Positions 14,778 to 23,174 of a stretch of 28,487 nucleotides of DNA are shown in pieces; the first letter of the stretch is position 1; each line of letters opens with the position of its first letter. The DNA is from an uncultured Muribaculaceae bacterium (lineage in GTDB: Bacteria > Bacteroidota > Bacteroidia > Bacteroidales > Muribaculaceae). The notes under the pieces are model-generated. The model had not been told where the DNA came from. It saw nothing but the letters and a program-made list of their open reading frames with translations, and made no database searches. The translations under genes were made by a program, and so were the position numbers. Location of the stretch: positions 1-28,487 of the forward strand of contig CAJTZS010000051.1 of NCBI GenBank assembly GCA_910584055.1. Reading direction: 5' to 3'.

Positions 14778-15215
14778 ATGGCTACATACAGAAGCGAGGA
14801 TGTCACTCTCGGCGCTCCTGCTGAAACAGTATTCCTCAAACTTGATAATCTCCAGGGACTTGGAGATATGATAAAGAACGCCCCGGCGGATCAGATTCCT
14901 GCCGACAAGCGTGATATGCTCGAAAAGATAGAGGTGAATGCCGACCGTATATCCTTTCCTGCCGGTCCGATGGGGGCGATAACTCTCCGGAAGACCAGTA
15001 GCGTGAACCCTTCCTTGATTCGCCTTGAAGGGGAGGGGACTCCTGTCCCCATGTCGTTAAGCCTCCACATCGTGCCGATGGGGGACGTGACGAGCACGGC
15101 CTCTGTGGAGATAGATATCCAGATACCGGCAATGCTGAAACCAATGGTTAACGGTCCTCTTAATAAAATGACTTCGGAATTTGCCAATATGCTAAGGGCG
15201 ATTCCTTTTGAATAA
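14778..15215 (+). CDS. SRPBCC-fold protein
   Basis: The 145-residue protein fits the SRPBCC (START/polyketide cyclase-like) superfamily. An N-terminal strand (YRSEDVTLGAPAETVFLKL) has the usual pattern of a strand followed by A-x-x-V-F/W and a helix, then alternating beta strands, then a long C-terminal helix with MVNGPLNKMTSEFANML. Such folds form a hydrophobic cavity for small lipids or aromatic compounds. It lacks a signal peptide and is likely cytoplasmic. It sits five bases after pyrE and directly abuts the next gene, so it is co-transcribed. No ligand can be named. Confidence 0.75.
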   Translation: MATYRSEDVTLGAPAETVFLKLDNLQGLGDMIKNAPADQIPADKRDMLEKIEVNADRISFPAGPMGAITLRKTSSVNPSLIRLEGEGTPVPMSLSLHIVPMGDVTSTASVEIDIQIPAMLKPMVNGPLNKMTSEFANMLRAIPFE

Positions 15216-15737
15216 ATGAGAATATTGAACGCTGCCTTGGCGGCTGTGTATACCTCGGCCGTCCTATTGTTGTCAGGCTGTCATTCAGTAGATGACGAGA
15301 GAATACCCGCGATGCCTGTTAGCATCAATCTTTCGGATGCCGGACTCTGGAACACATACGGTGTGTCGGGGTTCGGTCTGTTCCGTTATTTTATCCCTCA
15401 GTTGAATGAACCGGCAGGCTATCGCTACACTGCCAATACGGCGACAGGGTTCGGAGGCGTTCTTCTGATCGGAGGGATGGATCCATTCACAACAGAGACG
15501 AATGTTCCCCTTGCCTATGACCTTGCATGCCCTGTGGAGTGTGACCCCAAGGTCAGGGTGGCGATAGACGCCACTTCGTTCGAGGCCGTATGCGGCAAAT
15601 GCGGTTCGCATTATGATGTCACGATGCAAGGGGGCGCCCCATTGTCGGGGCCAGCTTCCGAAGGGAAACATAAATACGGGTTAACCCGGTATCAATGTTT
15701 GCGCTCCACCGGTGGTGGCTATATGATAACACATTAA
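15216..15737 (+). CDS. Cysteine-rich Rieske-like lipoprotein
   Basis: The 173-residue protein begins with a lipoprotein signal (LLLSGC, lipidated C22), so it should be anchored to a membrane outside the cytoplasm. The C-terminal half holds C105-x3-C109-x16-C126-x2-C129, followed by GSHYD and GGAPLSGPA. The spacing and the second motif (CxxCGSxYD, then GPA) mimic the Rieske ferredoxin pattern C-x-H-x16-C-x2-H, but the ligand His residues are replaced by Cys. A four-Cys zinc site or an all-Cys iron-sulfur cluster is possible. The start codon follows the SRPBCC stop without a gap. The function is unknown; redox activity is an inference. Confidence 0.7.
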   Translation: MRILNAALAAVYTSAVLLLSGCHSVDDERIPAMPVSINLSDAGLWNTYGVSGFGLFRYFIPQLNEPAGYRYTANTATGFGGVLLIGGMDPFTTETNVPLAYDLACPVECDPKVRVAIDATSFEAVCGKCGSHYDVTMQGGAPLSGPASEGKHKYGLTRYQCLRSTGGGYMITH

Positions 15738-15749
15738 TAGAAAGGTGCG

Positions 15750-17411
15750 ATGGGAATTCTCGAAGGAATATTTTATACGATGTGGCGGGGACTCGCCATC
15801 GGCATCATAATTTCAGCCCCGATGGGGCCTGTCGGGATATTGTGCGTGCAGCGCACTCTTGACAAGGGGAGGAGGACCGGCCTTTATACCGGTGTCGGTG
15901 CTGCAATCTCAGATCTTCTATATTGTCTGCTCACCGGTTTCGGCCTCTCTTTCATTGAAGAGTTCCTTGAACGCAACAGCAATATAATCCAGCTTTTAGG
16001 AAGTGTCGTCCTTATTGGATTCGGCATATATCTTTTCAAATCCAATCCGTCGCGCAAGCTGAAGAAACCATCGGAACAGCGTATCCCGGCCGGTAAGAAT
16101 ATACTGAACGGTTTCTTGTTTACCGTGTCCAACCCTCTGATTATATTCCTGATAATAGGTCTGTTCGCGCGCTTCAATTTCTTGATGCCGGAAATTAAGT
16201 TTTATCATTACATAATAGGGTTCATCTTTATCTTCCTCGGGGCATTGTTATGGTGGTATTTTGTCACATATTTTGTCGACAAGGTCCGCGCTCATTTCAA
16301 TCTGCGCTCCATGTGGATGATAAATAAAATAATAGGATCTGTGATATTCCTATTTGCCATAGTCGGTATAATAACAGCTGTTTCCGGTTTGGCCTCGGCT
16401 GCGCGTCCTGTCGTAAATATGAATTCCGTGAGAGGGTTCGGATCATTCCGCAATGCCACAGATTCGTCTCTGATTATTGATAATGGGCGGAATGAAACGG
16501 TAGAAGATTTGATAGGTGTGGGGAAATGCCAACGTATCGTATGGCAATTCAGAACGGCAAACCTACATGCCGCCAATGGGAAAGGACACAGATATGAAGA
16601 TGGCTCAGGCGGCGTTAAGGACGTGTCTTACCCCGGATGGGGAATAGTCATGAAAGGGAGTGAGAACTGCGGGATTTTCTTTCGGACAGTAGATGACAGA
16701 CTGGATGAGACGTATTCTTCTCCTCATGTTGAGATGACGGTCAAGGTCGGGGGAAATATTTGCACTCGCAAAGATATTTTCTCCGACTTCAATTTATATG
16801 ACGGAGAGAATGCCTTTCGCATATACATAGATAAAACGGGATGGAAACTGAAAGGGGGTAACAGGACTTACAAGCCTTTGGCAGAATGTGATATACGCGA
16901 TTTCCATGTTGACAGCATCGGTTATGCGGTAATGCCGGGCGGATGTATCCGTGCCGATTATATATCTGTTGATATCGCAGGTCAACACATGTTTCCCGGG
17001 AATTATGTTTATTCCGGGCAAGAGTCCATATGGAAACATCTGGAACGTTCTTCCGATGAAATGGAAGGTATCTGGGGCGTATATGACCGTATGCTTGAAG
17101 AGAATTATATGAGACTCGGAGGAGAGTACCGCGTTGCCTTTGTTAAATCAGACTCAGGATATGATATTATATACATTGACGGGGCTGTGAAGAACCCCGG
17201 CGAATGGAAGCAAGGCATGAAAAAAGGGCGGCTTGTCGCCACCCCTTTTGAGAATGTCTATAATGTGGAATGGGTGGATTCGTCGGGTTATGTCATAGAA
17301 GGCGCCAAAGCCCAGTTTGAATCTCCATTGCTGCGTATTGTCTTTCCGGATCATTCATCCGAACTTCGGCTTAGTAAGATCCGCAATAACCGTGTTTTAT
17401 TTGTGCATTAA
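15750..17411 (+). CDS. LysE-family transporter fused to a large C-terminal domain
   Basis: Residues 1-215 form a LysE/RhtB-type exporter with six hydrophobic segments (about 11-33, 43-67, 78-96, 120-142, 151-175, 193-215) and the family's N-terminal signature SAPMGPVGILC. Members export amino acids across the inner membrane. Typical members stop here at 200-230 residues, but this frame continues for about 335 more, without membrane segments. The extra part is rich in beta-strand-like and aromatic sequence (WQFRTANLHAANGKGHRYED; DVAYPGWG-like near 287) and has no family I recognise. With six segments the extra domain would lie on the same side as the N-terminus. No stop or frameshift trace is seen at the junction. 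It is last in the pyrE operon and ends five bases before a 188-bp repeat. Confidence 0.8.
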   Translation: MGILEGIFYTMWRGLAIGIIISAPMGPVGILCVQRTLDKGRRTGLYTGVGAAISDLLYCLLTGFGLSFIEEFLERNSNIIQLLGSVVLIGFGIYLFKSNPSRKLKKPSEQRIPAGKNILNGFLFTVSNPLIIFLIIGLFARFNFLMPEIKFYHYIIGFIFIFLGALLWWYFVTYFVDKVRAHFNLRSMWMINKIIGSVIFLFAIVGIITAVSGLASAARPVVNMNSVRGFGSFRNATDSSLIIDNGRNETVEDLIGVGKCQRIVWQFRTANLHAANGKGHRYEDGSGGVKDVSYPGWGIVMKGSENCGIFFRTVDDRLDETYSSPHVEMTVKVGGNICTRKDIFSDFNLYDGENAFRIYIDKTGWKLKGGNRTYKPLAECDIRDFHVDSIGYAVMPGGCIRADYISVDIAGQHMFPGNYVYSGQESIWKHLERSSDEMEGIWGVYDRMLEENYMRLGGEYRVAFVKSDSGYDIIYIDGAVKNPGEWKQGMKKGRLVATPFENVYNVEWVDSSGYVIEGAKAQFESPLLRIVFPDHSSELRLSKIRNNRVLFVH

Positions 17412-17416
17412 TTTTT

Positions 17417-17604
17417 TAAGTAAGTAATCAAATTAAAACGATAGTAAGTGATTTTGATATCTCATATGGTCTGAACTTGTCTTTTTCGGTGCTTTCCGCC
17501 GAGTTTCATCAGTCACAATGCCCGCATTGCTCCTTCTTCAACTCGCAAAAATCCCTCGAAAAATCCTGCGTCCATACCATATGTTTAATTTGATCACTTA
17601 CTTA
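17417..17604. repeat. 188-bp repeat with terminal inverted repeats, copy A
   Basis: The ends (17417-17437 and 17584-17604) are inverted repeats matching at 20 of 21 positions, starting TAAGTAAGT. The middle holds a conserved block beginning GGTGCTTTCCGCCGAG and a small palindrome CAATGC-CC-GCATTG. Copy B at 21117-21304 has the same length and orientation and aligns without gaps at about 80% identity by eye. Copy A fills the gap between two convergent genes, five bases from one stop and one base from the other. It looks like a non-autonomous (MITE-like) or regulatory repeat. Confidence 0.8.
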
Positions 17605-17605
17605 C

Positions 17606-18400
17606 CTACTTAACACCCAATAAAACATATAATCCATGTTGACTCAGGATGTCGGACATCTCACCTGCCGATAACTCAATCTGTATGGTACCTTCTGAGT
17701 ATGGTGCTATCTGATAGGGGTCGTAACTGAATATTATCCCCTTTGAAGTGAGTCCGAATTGAGAAGGAAAGCTGACTTGATCCAGCGGAACAAGCAGTTC
17801 TTGTCCGGAATCCTTAAGTTTCGTTCTGATCATTTCCATAAGTGGTTTCTGATAGTCGGGTTTGAAAAGGTCGCCTAAAGAAATGATTTGCCCATCAGTC
17901 AGACAGAAATTGACATATGTTGTGGTTGTGTTTCCGTGCGCAGCCAGGCATGGGTAAATGTATTTGATATTTTCCCACACCACGGCCCTGGGGGTCACGA
18001 GGGTGGTAGTCAAAGTGGAGATCACTTCGCCGCAGGCATCCGTGTCGGATGCGGCCAAATCAGTTATCCTGAGGGAATCTGCCATCACCGGCTCCGCATT
18101 GTCGTCTATAAAATGAATCCCTGCGATATTCATCAGGGTTTCTCTCAAAGTCTTGATATCTGTGTCGCCTATATCCTCGGGAAGGACGCCCTGCCCGATG
18201 AACCTCACCAGTTTACCCCCCGGAGCCTCAATGGTGTCATTGCCGGTAAACTCACTTATGAGATCATATGTATAAGATTCGAACTTGATATCACTCGACG
18301 ATTCTTTGGCCGATGAATCATTATCCTTATTCCTTGAGTTGCAGCTCCCTCCAGCCAATGCAATGAAAGCTGCGAGAACCATAAATGTTATATTTTTCAT
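17606..18400 (-). CDS. DUF3298-type lipoprotein
   Basis: The 264-residue protein begins with a lipoprotein signal (ALAGGSC, lipidated C20) and a Ser/Asp-rich linker. Its C-terminal part fits the DUF3298/RsiV-like family: a VNFCLTDGQIISLGDLF strand-turn, a helical part, then GIIFSYDPYQIAPYSEG, which is the family's typical motif. Proteins of this type are extracytoplasmic and in other bacteria include anti-sigma factors that sense lysozyme. The role here is unknown. It is the last gene of the minus-strand operon after dgt and the TPM gene, with a 57-base spacer. Its stop codon lies one base from the end of repeat copy A. Confidence 0.75.
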   Translation of the reverse strand: MKNITFMVLAAFIALAGGSCNSRNKDNDSSAKESSSDIKFESYTYDLISEFTGNDTIEAPGGKLVRFIGQGVLPEDIGDTDIKTLRETLMNIAGIHFIDDNAEPVMADSLRITDLAASDTDACGEVISTLTTTLVTPRAVVWENIKYIYPCLAAHGNTTTTYVNFCLTDGQIISLGDLFKPDYQKPLMEMIRTKLKDSGQELLVPLDQVSFPSQFGLTSKGIIFSYDPYQIAPYSEGTIQIELSAGEMSDILSQHGLYVLLGVK

Positions 18401-18457
18401 AACATGTGTTTTTAGATTATTTTAGACAATTTTTATTATTTCATATCTCAGTAGATG

Positions 18458-19750
18458 CTACCAGCCTCCTGATGCTCCACCGCCACCAGTGGAGCCGCCT
18501 CCGAAACCACCTCCAAAACCGCCGCCGAAGCCGCCGCCGAAGCCGCCTCCCCCGCGATGGCCTGTCATCGCGCCTATCGCCGCGCCGGCAATCAATGGGT
18601 CGAGAGATTCCTTCTTAGGTATAACAAACGGTTTGCGATTTTGATGGTGGCAGAACTGACATTCATATATCTTTTCACCTCTGCCTTGGTGCGTTGTAGT
18701 GGCCGGCACAAGTGTCCTTTCTCCGATCAGGCACATCGCTACGGTGTGACAGTTCGGACACTCTGTGTATTTCTGCTGTTTTTTCTTGAATGCATATCGT
18801 TCGATAGTGCCGCATTGAGGGCATTCCCATACATCATAATCTATGGTATCGAGTTTTTCTTCAAAATCTTGTGATGCCGATAAAAGCTCGTTGTCCTCAT
18901 CCTCGCCGAGGCGATTCATTTTAGCACCGCATGTGGAACATTTCAGTTTGCGGGTCCTATAAGAACGATAAAGCAACAAAGCTATTACTAAGAAAATAAG
19001 GCCGCTTCCAAGTGATAAGACGGAAGCAACGCCGAATGTAATCAATGAATCGCGCCACATTATCGCCTTGTGGTAGTTGTCCTTGTTTTTACGGGATTTC
19101 CCCAGGTATAAAATAAACAGCCCGAAAGCGAAAATGAATGCGCAGGTCGCAATGATCTTTATAAATTTCCATATCACGTCTCCTGACAGGGTGTTCAGAT
19201 TTCCGGAAAAGTTGTCCTCCTTACTGGATTTCAGTTCATCTGCAACCGCAGGATCGGAGAGTGCCTGCGCCATAAGGGTTGAGGCTCCCAGGGCGGCAGC
19301 ATTGATGTCTCCGATTTTCATATTGGGGACTATTTCGGAATTTATGATGTTTTTGCAGGCTATATCCGGCAGTGCGCCTTCAACTCCATAGCCGGTTGCA
19401 ATGCGGGCGCGCCTTTGTTCGGGAGCAATGACAATCAGCACACCATTGTCACGGTCGTCCTTGCCGATGCCCCACAAGGTGAAAAGCTGTTCGCTCCAGT
19501 CTTCGATAGGGGTGTCGCCGATAGAAGGTGGAATTGCCACCACCGCTTCAACAGACGTCTGCCGGCGCAGATCCCATAACTTCCGGTTAATGGCATCCTT
19601 AGTTTCCTGTGACAGGAGATTGCCCGGGTCAGATACATATTCATACCTGTTTGCAATGTTTACATTCGGCATCATGTCGGGTGTATAGTCTTCTGCCTTT
19701 ACGGCAAGAACACCGATGAATAATGTAAGGTATATCAGAATATTTTTCAT
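18458..19750 (-). CDS. TPM-domain membrane protein with zinc ribbons and Gly-rich tail
   Basis: The 430-residue protein starts with a signal peptide. A TPM domain follows (about 36-165, including GNLLSQETKDAINRKL and the RARIATGYGVEGALPD signature), as in YgcG-type proteins. Next come two hydrophobic segments (about 193-215 and 236-261). Four CxxC pairs (C271/C274, C310/C313, C331/C334, C364/C367) form one or more zinc ribbons, probably cytoplasmic. The tail is a Gly/Phe-rich repeat ending at the C-terminus, a common ending in this family. TPM domains have been linked to photosystem repair in plants and to membrane-protein quality control; the bacterial role is not settled. It is 22 bases after dgt in one operon. 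Confidence 0.85.
   Translation of the reverse strand: MKNILIYLTLFIGVLAVKAEDYTPDMMPNVNIANRYEYVSDPGNLLSQETKDAINRKLWDLRRQTSVEAVVAIPPSIGDTPIEDWSEQLFTLWGIGKDDRDNGVLIVIAPEQRRARIATGYGVEGALPDIACKNIINSEIVPNMKIGDINAAALGASTLMAQALSDPAVADELKSSKEDNFSGNLNTLSGDVIWKFIKIIATCAFIFAFGLFILYLGKSRKNKDNYHKAIMWRDSLITFGVASVLSLGSGLIFLVIALLLYRSYRTRKLKCSTCGAKMNRLGEDEDNELLSASQDFEEKLDTIDYDVWECPQCGTIERYAFKKKQQKYTECPNCHTVAMCLIGERTLVPATTTHQGRGEKIYECQFCHHQNRKPFVIPKKESLDPLIAGAAIGAMTGHRGGGGFGGGFGGGFGGGFGGGSTGGGGASGGW
18498..18545. repeat. Four 12-bp tandem repeats coding FGGG
   Basis: Four near-identical 12-base units encode the Gly/Phe tail of the TPM protein. The last two are identical. Unit number may vary between strains by slippage without breaking the frame. 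Confidence 0.8.
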
Positions 19751-19772
19751 TGTCAGTAATATTGGATTTGTA

Positions 19773-21098
19773 TTATACGGCAGGGAGGCTATGCCCGTTT
19801 AATTTACGGAAAAGATCGAGTGCGTAGACATCGGTCATGCCTGAAACGTGGTCGAGGACGCTTTGTATTCTTTCATACAGGGTCGGGGCTGTGGTGTCAT
19901 ACTGTTTAGGTATGATGTTAAGGAGCAGCCGGGAATAATTTTTCTCCGGGTTGAGCACTGCATCCATCAACGTGTCGAGAAGATACGTAAGGATGCGATT
20001 GCCTGCAAGTTCAATATCGACAACTTCCGGCGCGCAATATATCTTTTCCCAAGCAGTCGCGGAGCATTCGGAATATGCATTCTTGAGGAGTGGATTCATA
20101 TTGTCGATGAGGGTGCCATGAAATTCCCCCTCGAGAATTTTTTTCTCATTGCGGGCGAATACATCTGCGCAATCCACCACCATCGCACCGATGGCGTTGG
20201 ATCTCAGGTAAGCTATTTTTTCATTCGGGTCATCGAGATGTCCGAGCATGCGTTTCATTCTGTCTTTATCTTTTTCTTCGAAGAAACCGAGCAATAGTTC
20301 AACCACCTCTTGCATCCCGATGATTTTCAATTTATGGGCATCCTCGAGGTCCATTATCTGATAGCATATGTCATCGGCAGCTTCCGTGATATACACGAGA
20401 GGATAACGGCAGAATTTCCCCGGAGATTTCTCTGGGATGCCGAGCTGCGAGGCAACTCTGCGGAATATATCCTCTTCCGAAGAGAAGAAGCCGAATTTCC
20501 CTTTCTTGCCGGCAAGCAGTGAAGAGTATGGGTATTTCACGATTGAAGCGAGTGCGGAATATGTCATCGCCATACCTCCGTTCCTACGTCCTTTGAACTG
20601 ATGGGTAAGAAGGCGGAAAGAGTTCGCGTTCCCTTCGAAATGGATGATATCTGCCCATTCCCTTACTCCGATACGTTCTTTGAGAATCTGGCCGTTACCT
20701 TCGCTGAAATACGTTGATATAGTCTTTTCTCCCGAATGTCCGAACGGTGGATTCCCCAGATCATGGCATAGGCATGCAGCCGCAACGATATCGCGCATTC
20801 CGTCAAGCTTATGAGTCCATGGCTCCCCATTGTACTTTTCGTGAAGCCTGATTGCAACCTCATTGCCCATTGATCTTCCCACGGACGATACTTCAAGGCT
20901 GTGGGTCAACCGGTTGTGCACGAAGATGCTTCCGGGGAGAGGAAAAACCTGTGTCTTGTTCTGTAGCCTTCTGAACGGAGAAGAAAAGATGAGGCGGTCG
21001 TAATCTCTCTGGAAATCGGAACGGGTATGGTGTCGGCTGTCGTGAAATTCTTCCATTCCAAGACGCTTGTCGCATATTAGTTGATCCCAATTCATCAT
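19773..21098 (-). CDS. dgt: Deoxyguanosinetriphosphate triphosphohydrolase (HD domain)
   Basis: The 441-residue cytoplasmic enzyme fits the Dgt family, which splits dGTP or other dNTPs to the nucleoside and triphosphate. The HD metal site is visible: H66 in RLTHSLEV, H112-D113 in CHDLGNPPFGH, and a later Asp in YITEAADDICYQIMD. The N-terminal FSSPFRRLQNKTQV motif is typical of the family. Length agrees with non-enterobacterial members. It leads a three-gene minus-strand operon with the TPM and DUF3298 genes. Its start (21098, or the ATG at 21095) lies 18 bases from repeat copy B, which separates it from the nearest promoter-like box. Confidence 0.9.
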   Translation of the reverse strand: MMNWDQLICDKRLGMEEFHDSRHHTRSDFQRDYDRLIFSSPFRRLQNKTQVFPLPGSIFVHNRLTHSLEVSSVGRSMGNEVAIRLHEKYNGEPWTHKLDGMRDIVAAACLCHDLGNPPFGHSGEKTISTYFSEGNGQILKERIGVREWADIIHFEGNANSFRLLTHQFKGRRNGGMAMTYSALASIVKYPYSSLLAGKKGKFGFFSSEEDIFRRVASQLGIPEKSPGKFCRYPLVYITEAADDICYQIMDLEDAHKLKIIGMQEVVELLLGFFEEKDKDRMKRMLGHLDDPNEKIAYLRSNAIGAMVVDCADVFARNEKKILEGEFHGTLIDNMNPLLKNAYSECSATAWEKIYCAPEVVDIELAGNRILTYLLDTLMDAVLNPEKNYSRLLLNIIPKQYDTTAPTLYERIQSVLDHVSGMTDVYALDLFRKLNGHSLPAV

Positions 21099-21116
21099 AT
21101 CATCTACATATTATAA

Positions 21117-21304
21117 TAAGTAAGTGATCAAATTAAACCGATAAAAATGAAAAATTATATCTCACATATCATAAACTTGTCTTTTCCGGTGCTTTCCGCC
21201 GAGTTTCATCAGTCGCATAGCTGGCTATGCTTCTTCTTCAACTCGCGAAAATCCCGCGAAAAATCCTGCGTTTATAATATGTGTTTAATCTGATCACTTA
21301 CTTA
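21117..21304. repeat. 188-bp repeat with terminal inverted repeats, copy B
   Basis: Terminal inverted repeats (21117-21137 and 21284-21304) match at 20 of 21 positions. The central palindrome is GCATAGC-TG-GCTATGC. It differs from copy A at two opposing base-pair positions in a way that keeps pairing. The copy lies between dgt and the divergent porT-like gene, so this repeat family is not restricted to gene ends. Confidence 0.8.
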
Positions 21305-21308
21305 AATG

Positions 21309-21316
21309 CAAAATTA
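21309..21316 (-). promoter_or_regulatory. Candidate -7 element of the dgt operon
   Basis: TAATTTTG on the minus strand lies just outside repeat copy B. No good TTTG is seen 19-21 bases upstream. If used, the transcript would begin inside the repeat end and carry the whole repeat in its leader. The rest of 21317-21395 shows no clear promoter for the por genes. Confidence 0.35.
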
Positions 21317-21395
21317 CGCAAAATAGTTGACAATCCTTGAATAGCGGCGTCTGATTTATGACAATAATAGGTGAAGAGGTTGCGTTATTTTATCA

Positions 21396-22154
21396 ATGAA
21401 ACAGTTTCGACCTGACATCATTGACTTATTGAAGAAGACCCGCATCCTAATGTTTGTGGCTGTCGCCGTCTTGTCTTATCCAGCTCCGCTCTTTGGAAAA
21501 CCCGGCGACAAGGTTCTCAACCGTCCTTATGCCGATCAGAAACGTTGGCATTTCGGCTTCTCTGTAGGCACGCAGTTTCAGGATTTGAGTTTTACTCACA
21601 ACGGTTTTGAAACTGATGCCCCTGAGAATGGACAATGGTTTGTGGAGATTCCATCATACGCTCCAGGTATATGTGCCAATGTGCTTGCGGACCTGCGCCT
21701 TCACAAACATTTCAATCTTCGTTTCTCCCCGGGGATGTATTTCGGGTCTAAGAGCGTCGAGATGATAGACTCCCGCAGCGAGTCGAAGTTGCGTCAGGAA
21801 ATCAAAAGCGCTTATGTGGTTCTGCCTCTCGACTTGAAAATTTCAGGGGAAAGATACCATAATTCGCGCCCTTACGTCACACTCGGGGCGATGGGTGCCT
21901 TCGATGTCGGTAAAAAACGTTCCGATTATCTGCAGTTTAATGCGGCTGACGCTTATCTCAGTGTTGGTCTCGGTTGTGATTTCTATCTTCCTTTCTTCAA
22001 GTTGAATCCGGAAATCAAATTCTGTTTCGGGCTTACCGATATCTTGCGTCATGAGCGGCCGGACCTTGTGGATAATCCGGATATGATGAAAATCACCCAG
22101 TCGCTGACAAAAGTTAAATCGAAGATGTTTGTACTCACATTTTATTTTGAATAA
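21396..22154 (+). CDS. porT: PorT-like outer-membrane beta-barrel protein
   Basis: The 252-residue protein has an N-terminal signal segment (about 15-34), then strands typical of a small outer-membrane beta-barrel, ending in an aromatic C-terminal strand (MFVLTFYFE). It resembles PorT of the type IX secretion system in length (about 250) and layout, including the motif RFSPGMYFGSK and the loop LRQEIKSAYVVLPLDLKI, seen in PorT-family proteins. PorT is required for secretion of C-terminal-signal proteins in Porphyromonas. It is seven bases upstream of porP, which fits a shared transcript. Assignment to PorT rather than another PorT-family barrel rests mainly on this context. Confidence 0.8.
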   Translation: MKQFRPDIIDLLKKTRILMFVAVAVLSYPAPLFGKPGDKVLNRPYADQKRWHFGFSVGTQFQDLSFTHNGFETDAPENGQWFVEIPSYAPGICANVLADLRLHKHFNLRFSPGMYFGSKSVEMIDSRSESKLRQEIKSAYVVLPLDLKISGERYHNSRPYVTLGAMGAFDVGKKRSDYLQFNAADAYLSVGLGCDFYLPFFKLNPEIKFCFGLTDILRHERPDLVDNPDMMKITQSLTKVKSKMFVLTFYFE

Positions 22155-22161
22155 TCGCGGA

Positions 22162-23157
22162 ATGCATTTGAATAAAGGATATATTATTGCTCTTGCGGTT
22201 TCCGCGCTTTCGATATTGTCTTTTCATTTGGAGGCAGCGGCGCAAAACGATGTGCAGTTTACCCAATATTGGGCTGTCCCCACATACTATAACCCGGCTG
22301 CGACCGGCGACATTGATTTTGTCCGTATCCGAGGTGGGGGCAGGATGCAATGGGTTGGTATTGACAATGCTCCCCGGAGTTTTCTTGCAGCAGCGGATAT
22401 GCCGGTTAAAATAGGGAAAAAAAGGATTGGTGTAGGTGTTAACATGAGCCAGGAATCGCTCGGACTTTTTTCCAATATGCTCGTGAATGCCCAAGGGAGC
22501 TTTAAGATGAGATTCCTTAAAGGAGTGCTGTCAATTGGTGTCCAGGCCGGTTATTACAATACAAAGTTCAAGGGGTCAGAAGTGTATATTCCTGAAGGTG
22601 ATGACTTTCATCAGCCTGTGGATGAGGCAATTCCGACAAGAGATGTCACCGGTAACTCATTTGATCTTTCTGCGGGACTTTGGTATACCCACAAATACTT
22701 CACTCTCGGGGTATCCGGTCTTCATTTGCTTGAACCGACTGTCCGTCTTGAAAGTGAAGGCACAGAGACTGCGGAGACTTCGCAGTATGAAACGATACTC
22801 AAGCGGTCGTTGTATTTTACCGCGAGTGGCAATATCGGACTCAAAAACACGTTATTTGAATTGCAGCCCTCTATGATGGTGAAGACTGATTTCGACAATT
22901 TTACAGCCGAACTGACCATGCGTGCGATGTATAATAAATTCCTTTCGTTCGGAATAGGATATCGTTATAAGGATGCCGTCAGTGCGATGATAGCTGCCGA
23001 ATTCAAGAATTTTTTTATAGGATATTCCTACGATTACCCTACATCTGCCATCTCCAAAGCTTCTTCCGGAAGCCATGAAGTGGTTGTGGGATATCGGGTA
23101 AAACTCGATTTCAGCGGAAAGAACAAGAATAAACACCGCTCAATCAGGATAATGTAA
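22162..23157 (+). CDS. porP: Type IX secretion membrane protein PorP/SprF
   Basis: The 331-residue protein has a signal peptide ending near AAAQ and the family's opening motif QNDVQFTQYWAVPTYYNPAATG. It has barrel-like strands to the C-terminus (KNFFIGYSYDYPTS, then GSHEVVVGYRV), which are typical of PorP/SprF. PorP is an outer-membrane component that connects to the PorK/N ring. I use the ATG at 22162; an upstream in-frame TTG at 22129 lies within porT and is unlikely. The next gene starts 17 bases after the stop. Confidence 0.92.
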   Translation: MHLNKGYIIALAVSALSILSFHLEAAAQNDVQFTQYWAVPTYYNPAATGDIDFVRIRGGGRMQWVGIDNAPRSFLAAADMPVKIGKKRIGVGVNMSQESLGLFSNMLVNAQGSFKMRFLKGVLSIGVQAGYYNTKFKGSEVYIPEGDDFHQPVDEAIPTRDVTGNSFDLSAGLWYTHKYFTLGVSGLHLLEPTVRLESEGTETAETSQYETILKRSLYFTASGNIGLKNTLFELQPSMMVKTDFDNFTAELTMRAMYNKFLSFGIGYRYKDAVSAMIAAEFKNFFIGYSYDYPTSAISKASSGSHEVVVGYRVKLDFSGKNKNKHRSIRIM

Positions 23158-23174
23158 GAAATAATCAAGCTTCT

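Noticed and set aside
17417..17604. Simple bidirectional terminator for the convergent genes
   Set aside because: A second copy of the same length lies upstream of dgt between divergent genes, so termination alone does not explain it.
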